This document shows, piece after piece, positions 57,001 through 64,000 of a stretch of 64,000 nt of DNA. This stretch comes from Tubiluchus corallicola (lineage: Eukaryota; Priapulida; Priapulimorpha; Priapulimorphida; Tubiluchidae). Under the pieces are notes generated by a model, which was not told where the DNA came from, did not search any database, and saw nothing but the letters and a program-made list of their open reading frames with translations. How positions within the stretch are numbered: position 1 is the first letter of the stretch; every line of letters starts with the position of its first letter. The stretch lies in assembly GCA_030141605.1 (NCBI GenBank), contig JAQGDQ010000159.1, positions 1-64,000 on the forward strand, read 5' to 3'. The position numbers were made by a program, and so were the translations under genes.

Positions 57001-60000
57001 CACTAAGTGCACTGAGTACTTTGTATATATAGACAAATATTCGAAAGAAATAATATAATTTCGGACGAGAGGCTATCGAACAGTAAAAAACTGCAGCGGC
57101 ATATTGGCTTGGCCTCAGGGTCATTCCCTTATTTCCAAATTAAGGAGCATTTATTTTTCTAAAGGTTGTTCAAAGAAGTCCAAAACAAGTATTTTTTGCT
57201 TCTGGTTTTTCCAATTAGCTCCGATTCAGAAAATGAATTATCAGTGAGAAGACACTCTTTTTTGATATCTGGTATTTAAGAACAGTGAAGCCACCAAAAG
57301 CATTGCAATGTAAATCATGCATACAAATGTCTACATTCAACATATCTGCATAGTTAATATTTCATTCACGTTACATAAACAAAAATTACAAAAATCTGGA
57401 CCCGTCAGATTTATTGTTGCTTGCAAAATTAGGATCAGTAAAGTTTGCCGGCTGTGGAGCAGAGTTTCTAGTGATGACTCACTGTGGCAGAAGGTTGACC
57501 TCTCATCAGATTCTGTAATGAAGAAAGCTGCTGTGCTAACCTGGCTTTGCGAACATCGACTAGGTCAACTGCGCGAGTTAAATATTAGTGGCTGGAAATC
57601 GGAGTTGAGCGAAAGTTGTTTTAAGGTATTCTTTTAAACATAGTAAATTTAGCAAAGCTTGGCGAGCTTGAGCTGACTATGGCATTGTTGCTTGCATACT
57701 GCTGACCTCTTTCTCTTCTCGCTGTCTCTTCTCTTTCTCATTGTGTTTATCTTCATACTTTTACTTTTATCAATTTGAATTTTCAACATATAAGCTTTTG
57801 TAATATATTTATAATTCATTGCTCATACTCTTCCAGAAAGAAGCTTTGTCCTGGTAAGCAATTTAAAGCATTGAATTAAAATGCAGTATTGTTGCAAAAC
57901 AATAATAATAATGATAATAACAATAATGATAGTTTTATTACCTAAAATACATATAAAATGCTCTTTGGTGTACAAAACATATAAATTTCTCAAAAAATTC
58001 TACGAACCATAATGTACACAGTTCCACGGAAACTCCTAAAAAACTAATACTATATTATACAGACACAGACACCATTGCATGTTATTTAGTTGGAGTAACA
58101 TGTATATGCTTTGTTAATACAAGCCGCTCAAAAAATTTTTCTATTGAAACTTATACCTCGGGGACATAAATTTTTTGAAGCCTTGTATGGTATCCAGAGC
58201 ACATCGATAAGAACAATATTAAAAATTCTGAACACTTCTGTTGTATTATGAACTGATTTTTTTCTTTATTTGCTGTTACATTGCAGTAAACATTTTTTAT
58301 TTGGTTTTTGTATAGAGCATTATTTACAATTACTTTTTCATGTGACAAGTGCAATACAAGTATGCATGCTAATTATAAATGGATTCCACGTGAGAAAACT
58401 TTGACATTGTGACAAAAATTGAATTGACTAGGGCCGTCACAGAGATTATCACTTGTAGTGAAATTGTTGTAGTTATAGTGAGATAAGTTGTTAAAACATT
58501 TATGAGAAAAATTAACCGTGGAATTTTACATGTTTTATTTTCACTTTCATTCCATTCTGCTTGCAGTCATTAAATTAGTAGCTTCCATCTGTTTGACATT
58601 TATTATAAACTTTCGTGTCAAAATATTTTTGCAGTATTTACTCATGCACTTACAGTGTTTCTGTTGTTCTGCTCCTTCTTTTTTATTGCTTCACTCGCTA
58701 TGCTATCTCTCTCTCTCTCTCTTGTGCCTCTCTCTGTGTGCAAACTAACTGCAGAGATCAGACAGACGAAAAAAAAGACATTTTGAACTTGTGATCAGAT
58801 GTATTTCTGTTTCAGACATTACTGCAGAATCACTGTGAGCAACTTGAAAGGCTCAATCTTTCTATGTGCAAAGTTTCTTCTGCCGTCCTACATTCCATAG
58901 CTGATCATTGTCTAAAATTATGTGATCTCAATATCTCAAACATTGAGGTAAGACAAGAGTAGAAATGAGACTAAATGTTTGTCACGAATTGAAGTTAAAG
59001 TGGGTTTTTTAATGTGGTACTTTACTGTGTCATATCAGTCTGTGTTTATCACTTTGTCGTACCATGACACACCTTATCTTTGAAGGAGGATGTAAATGCG
59101 TCTGAAATAAGCTGAGATACCTGTGCCAGTTCTTTCACCTTCAAGGCTTGTCAGGGTGTAGCGAGCTTGGCTCTGCTAAGTGCTAGATTCCAGTTTTTAA
59201 TTGTAACACAGTTCAAATGTTATTTGTGCTAGACATTATGATTTACTTATATTAAGTAAGATTTTTTCTATAGCAAACTAGTACACAAGCTATATAAGCC
59301 TAATACAGGTTTTTTTGATAATATAGTTTAAGATTGTATAGACTACTTCGTAAGCCAAATTAGTTTTTCCATAATATTGTTGCAAGTTGTAGAGTTTACT
59401 AAAAAAACTAACAAATAAATAAGGCTGATACAGCTGTTTTCGATGACTGTTGTAAGTTGTGCACTTCGTTAACACAAGCTAAGAGGATTAAAATGCAGTG
59501 ACAAGTTGAAGATAAAACATCCTCCTTTACTGATAGGTGTGGGCTAAATTGCTATCAGTAAGCCAATTCCTAACTGAATGGTAGCTTGTAATAAAGAAGT
59601 AATAACTAATTCCTTGTGCTTGCAGAAGTGAAGAGAAGAACTAAGCAAACATTAATGTCTTTTTCAGACTGATAGCAAATTTACTTCTGAATTTAAACAC
59701 CTCATGGCAATGCGAGGAAGCAGATTTACGCACATTTACTTAGACACGTGTCCTGTTAACCTGACACCCATCGTTAGCAGTATTGCGGTAAGCACTTTTT
59801 ATGACCGGCTATGTTCCTAATGTCTGTGATATGAGGAATCTGTAAAAACAGGAGAATCTGAAAATTGGAATGTTCAGTTCGAATTGGCATTAAGACTTTA
59901 TTCCACTATGTCTCCAAATTCGAAAATTCGTGCAATTACTGTCGCGTATTGGTTGTGAGGAAATCATTCCTTTAATATGTGTTTTACAATGTTATTATGG

Positions 60001-63000
60001 ACGTTGATTTTGGAAGCCTAAATTTAGTGTTTTAAGGCGAAAAAGCTTGCATTTGTCTGGTAATCCATATCGTTGACCAATTTTCATTACATTAATTTTG
60101 AAAATATAAAAATACTGCTATTATTTTAACTTTTGGACAGTAACTTTTGATTTTATCTGAACTAGTTAGTAACAGTACGAATTATAATACATGCAGGAAT
60201 TTCGTTCAGGGCACAGTCCTGTAATAACACCTTAAATAATTCAATACTTATTTCCAAGGATGTCCCGGTTATTGTTACCAGCATGTTTCTTCGATAAACC
60301 TGTATGCTCGGTCGAAGAAGAAGCAGTACTATTTTTTAAGTCTTTGGTAGGACTAGGTCAGGAGTTGAATTCGCGACCTCCCCTTTGGGAAACGGGCATG
60401 CTACCTTAGAAGTGTACCCCTCCGTCAAAACACACTGTCAATTACGAATCATTATTAATAATTTATTACTCCGTTCATACATTCTTTATTGCCCCATGCT
60501 TGATTTAAATCAGGACTGTAAGTTTTTGCTCGATTCAAGATTTTGAATTCGACTCGATTCCAAAATGGATTATTCGATTGACTATGACTATGACTATGAC
60601 TTTGAATTTATTTTCACACATCAAATGATTCCATTCGATTAATTCCGCAATTGGTAAATTCAAATTGAAAATTTTCTATTCATTTGCCATTCAGTCTCGA
60701 TTGCGGTAAAGACAGCTGTAAAGAGGCACATTTCTTTTCAGAACTGTTCTCTTCTTCCTGTACTATTCTAGGTGGCTGGTCATTAATTTATGCATTTGTA
60801 GCGATTTGCTACTTTTTTATCATAGTTAATAGTTGTAGGTTTTGCTTCTGGACACAGAAATGTCCAACATGAGAGAAGCTGTAAATTAATCACGTAGTTA
60901 AGAAACGTTAAACTGCAGGCATGTATTTTACTGAGGCGTCTACTGATTTGTAACGTTGAGCCTTTGAAAAGTTTAAAAAAGGTAGCTGCATTACTTCAGT
61001 TTAACAGTTTCTCAACCCGGAAAAAAGTCAAAGAAAATAATTTTTGTAGATAAAGGTTTTATAAGAGTAGAGGCAGCTATTATTAGTAGGCTGAACTGTG
61101 CCTGTTATGTGACACGTAAAATGTTTTTCAGCTTGTTCTAAACCTCCATTAATTGACATTGAATAAATGTCATGAACTCTTTTTGCTGGTACCACCCTAG
61201 CTGTACATGTATCAGTGGATTTTTGCCATGGTTTAGGAAAATTTTTACACATTTAGTTTTCCAAAATAAAGTGTGACTTTGCAAAACTACTATGTGAGAT
61301 AGTACTGTTTATTTTTAATCATTTTGATAAACGTTATTAATTAAGAAAATACAAGTGGTACATTGTTCATACTTGTGTTATTTTACACTTTTTGTCTCAC
61401 AATTTGTATTTTTTGTTATAATTTTCTAGGATCATTGCCCAGAACTATTGGTGCTGGACATTTCTAATCCTCGAGCCATTGCTGGGTGGACAAACATGGA
61501 TATTGAGAAATTCCAAGAAAAGTGTCCAAAACTGAGAATTTTCAGAGCTGCTAATTCAACAATAATGATGTGCGGTCGTCAAGTAGAGGTGAGAAATGAA
61601 ATGGTTTAAATTGTTTACTTGATGGAAGAATTTGTATATTTAGACGACGAGTTTCTTTGTGCAGTATTAGTGAATAAGTTACTGTAACATTTAAGATTAT
61701 ATAGAGGATTTTTTTTCAGACCGAGTGGGATGGATTTAGGTACCTCGAAGAACTGAGTATTCCAAGATATCAACTAAAGGGAGGCCATTTTTTGTTCAGG
61801 CATGTGATCTGCAACATTAAAAATTATTATAATTAAATAATGCATCAGTAATCAGTTAAACGAGTATCAGAATCTGTTTATTAAATGACAAGAAACATAA
61901 TCTTATGAAATCGGTACCTCCCAAAATATTTTTTGGAAACATAATGACTTGATGATCAGTTCGGCAAAACTGTTAACTTTGAATTTAACAATTTGTTAGC
62001 TACTTTAAATTTACATTATTTGTATTTAATTTGTGTATTTATCTAAAAAAAATAAAAAATTGAAGTGTTTGTGAGATTTATGTGACACCTTCGAAATAAA
62101 TGCTAATAATCATAATTTTACAGATCTGTGACAGAATCAATAAGCATTCACTGATATTGTACAAATGAATCTAAAAATATTTATTTGAGATTGTACGTGT
62201 TTTAGATATTACTTATCATACCTATTTTTTATGTAAAAGGTATATTACTGAAATTATAAACCTTTTTCAACTTATAAGGAAACATTTTTATACAACTATG
62301 TCTTTTTCATTTATCGACCACTTACTTCAGATAACATTTTTAATTATTTTTGAATGTTTGTGTTTTTTTGACATTACTTTTTAAAAAAGTTTACACTATT
62401 AGTATTGTCATCTTGAACTAATTATTTTAACATGAATTAGTGATGATGTTAATATTGCAGAGTTGCAAGGGGCTCTTCTGATCTCAAGTTACTTGATATC
62501 AGGGATTGCGGTTTTTCCATGGATTGCTTGCTATTTTTACCTTGTTCTGATATTGAGCATTTGTATTTGTCTCGCTGCAAAGTCCATGCATCTACACTGG
62601 AGGAGTTACTTGATAAAGCAAGTATTTGAAATAGCTAATAGTTGTGTATTTTATTGGCTGATGGTGTCTGCTTACTCAGATTTAGAGAAAAAAACTATAT
62701 TTTTTTTACTAAAGTCTATGTTCTTTTAATAGATTGTTCGCATTTTGGTAAGGCTGTCTTTGAATTTCGATGTAATGTTTTGCATTGAATTTAGATTATT
62801 GCAGTGTGTAAAACTGCAGTGACTTGAATTTCACAGCAGTGCATGTAAATCGAAATAATGTGCAACAGTGACTGCATGTAATGGACTAAAGATTGAATGC
62901 GTCACCTCAGTATATTACATATCTTTCCAGCATACACCATTTTAAAATTTTGTCATACTAGCACAAAGTGCTTTTAGTTCTCTTCTAGGTTCTGCATCTT

Positions 63001-63380
63001 TAGGAATGCTGTGCAATGCTACAAAAAATGACAAGCATAATTTTTTTTATGTACTTACTTTTCATTAACTATTTCAGCAGTTTTCCTAGTTTGGTAACCT
63101 TTAGTTTAGTAACCTCTATACACTATTGCTCAACAAAGTATCTAGTTGGTGAAATTATATGTTACATGTATAATATATTGAACTCAACTCAGCGGCTACA
63201 TGGGCGAGATTAATATGATTTGCTTTTTCAGTGGTCACATAGTTTGGTCACCCTTGATATTTCTTGGTGCGAGTTTTCTGAAGAAACAATGTCACGAGCA
63301 CTTAGTATACTAGCATCCAAAGCTAAGAGACTTCGTAACTTTGATGTAACTGGCACAGCAACTAAACTTGAAAGTATTAG
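54093..63380 (+). CDS. FBXL6: FBXL6-like F-box and leucine-rich-repeat protein (3' end uncertain)
   Basis: Exons: 54093-54253, 56531-56710, 57433-57625, 58816-58947, 59668-59787, 61430-61588, 61720-61799, 62461-62617, 63232-63380; 443 codons plus two bases, phases consistent. The N-terminus (MPKKGRLGILGIRTKS, acidic DDSEDSDYDGG, then basic PKPPKKRLKE) precedes the F-box at about residues 88-130 (LMPPELLVHIFQYV...VCRLWSRVSS..LWQKVDLS), which should bind SKP1. LRR-like units follow: LRELNISGWKS, LERLNLSMCKVSS, LCDLNISNIE, LLVLDISNPRA, LEELSIPRYQL, LKLLDIRDCGF, LVTLDISWCEF. Order and spacing match FBXL6, a substrate adaptor of SCF ubiquitin ligases. Introns 7 and 8 begin with GC instead of GT. 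A terminal exon 63489-63564 would close the frame at 468 residues but lacks the conserved FBXL6 end, so the true last exon may lie beyond the window. Confidence 0.87.
54453..55897. mobile_element. TIR element in FBXL6 intron 1, with 8-bp target duplication
   Basis: Imperfect terminal inverted repeats of about 60 bp (left starts GTGTTACAGGCA, right ends TGCCTGTGACAT) are flanked on both sides by ATATGTAT (54445-54452 and 55898-55905). Four internal copies of a TATAAAATGCCTAGG-like motif occur near the ends (about 54485, 54648, 55705, 55843). An 8-bp duplication suggests the hAT superfamily. The interior has a 114-codon plus-strand frame (55182-55526, Lys/Arg-rich) that I do not recognise as a transposase, so it is probably non-autonomous. 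Confidence 0.6.
57895..58140 (-). repeat. Possible LINE 3' tail
   Basis: On the minus strand, sequence ending GTAATAAAACTATCATTATT and a run of ATT/GTT triplets resembles a LINE 3' end inside FBXL6 intron 3. No coding part is recognisable. Confidence 0.3.
60360..60426 (-). mobile_element. tRNA-derived SINE remnant
   Basis: The minus strand shows a D-arm/box-A-like TAAGGTAGCATGCCCG and a variable-loop/T-arm-like AGGTCGCGAATTCAACTCC at tRNA spacing. The arms do not fold cleanly, so it is a SINE remnant in the FBXL6 intron before exon 6, not a tRNA gene. Confidence 0.45.
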
Positions 63381-63488
63381 GTAAGATATTGAGGTAAATA
63401 CGAACAAAATATTAGTAAGATGTGCTGAAATGTGGCATGGTTCTGCTTTTGTATAAGCTTGCAAGAAGATATGTGTGATACATTTTAG

Positions 63489-63591
63489 CTTTCAAGAATT
63501 TCCTGTATTGTCTGCTAGTGCTAGAGTGTGTTCCATCTTACAGCTCTTTAAGTATCATTTATAAGATAATGTTTGTTTTAATGTAAATAAA
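63489..63591 (+). other. Alternative FBXL6 terminal exon with poly(A) signal
   Basis: An ATTTTAG acceptor opens a 76-base segment (63489-63564) that joins exon 9 in phase 2 and ends in TAA. AATAAA follows at 63586-63591. It would add SFQEFPVLSASARVCSILQL and five more residues, with no similarity to the usual FBXL6 C-terminus. Confidence 0.35.
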
Positions 63592-63851
63592 GTCGATATA
63601 AAAAACATTCCAGATTGGGAAAGCCATAGCCTTTATCGGCATTCATTGGCAGGTGTGAAGTGTACAGTGAAATAACGTAAATAAAGCAAAGTCTCCTTTG
63701 TAGCTTTGCATTAGATTTGTGCTGCTAAGCCTAGTCTGGTTGAGTGTGTATTTAGTCATCTATTGATACTGGCAGACCTAATCCTGGTAGTAAGTTTGCC
63801 TTACATAGGCTTACCATATCTGTATTGATAAAAACATATCAGTAGATCTAA

Positions 63852-63866
63852 TGGGGGGGGGGGGGG
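63852..63866 (+). repeat. Poly-G tract
   Basis: Uninterrupted run of G near the window end; likely length-variable and G-quadruplex-prone. Confidence 0.9.
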
Positions 63867-64000
63867 TGTTAGAATACTGCTATCCTCAAAGCGGTTTGGG
63901 AAATGCATTTCCTGCATTTTAAGCTATCTTTGAGACCTTAAACTGGAAGATACTTGTTATTTTGTGTGCATCAATTTGAACAATTTCAAACGTTTTGGGA

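Noticed and set aside
58690-58742. Pyrimidine-rich CT repeat before FBXL6 exon 4
   Set aside because: Ordinary low-complexity polypyrimidine sequence in an intron; no separate function supported.

Overview
This 64 kb window looks like nuclear DNA from an invertebrate animal. It is AT-rich, its genes are split by GT-AG introns, poly(A) signals follow several of them, microsatellites are common, and there are relics of non-LTR retrotransposons, tRNA-derived SINEs and inverted-repeat DNA elements. The gene set (ERp29, a ZNF143/ZNF76-type zinc-finger factor, a RERG/RASL11-type GTPase, a heparan sulfate 3-O-sulfotransferase, an Ikaros/Hunchback-type factor, FBXL6) is metazoan. A sponge, cnidarian or other invertebrate would fit; the sequence does not let me name the phylum. 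No operon, CRISPR array or prokaryotic feature was seen.

Layout: 0.6-7.6 kb, ERp29 (+, four exons), its first exon lying inside the loop of an inverted repeat and its introns holding LINE fragments. 7.6-19.7 kb, a ZNF143/76-like zinc-finger gene (+, at least nine exons), with a duplicated finger cassette and a decayed extra exon. 19.7-27 kb, gene-poor, with a minus-strand retroelement ORF1 relic and a plus-strand L2/CR1-like reverse-transcriptase tail. 27.1-30.0 kb, a small GTPase (-, five exons). 30-38 kb, gene-poor, with a composite microsatellite, a 43-bp minisatellite, a MITE-like element and a LINE tail. 38.2-39.2 kb, intronless HS3ST (+). 39.3-43.5 kb, gene-poor. 43.6-44.7 kb, Ikaros/Hunchback-like zinc-finger gene (-, single coding exon). 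45-54 kb, repeat nest with a hAT-type MITE, a 750-bp foldback element and other inverted repeats. 54.1 kb to the right end, FBXL6-like F-box/LRR gene (+, at least nine exons), with a TIR element in intron 1 and two consecutive GC-AG introns.

The genes do not form an obvious pathway: ERp29 and HS3ST act in the secretory pathway, two genes encode DNA-binding factors, one a signalling GTPase and one a ubiquitin-ligase adaptor. They look like ordinary neighbours. I found no convincing new multi-gene system. The most unusual items are the GTPase lacking two canonical catalytic positions, the zinc-finger gene with a duplicated cassette plus relic exon, the 1.45-kb TIR element with an exact 8-bp flanking duplication, the foldback element at 48.3-49.0 kb, and a three-copy repeat carrying an exon-shaped module. 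Exon boundaries were inferred by hand from splice signals, frame continuity and remembered family resemblance, without alignment or transcript data.
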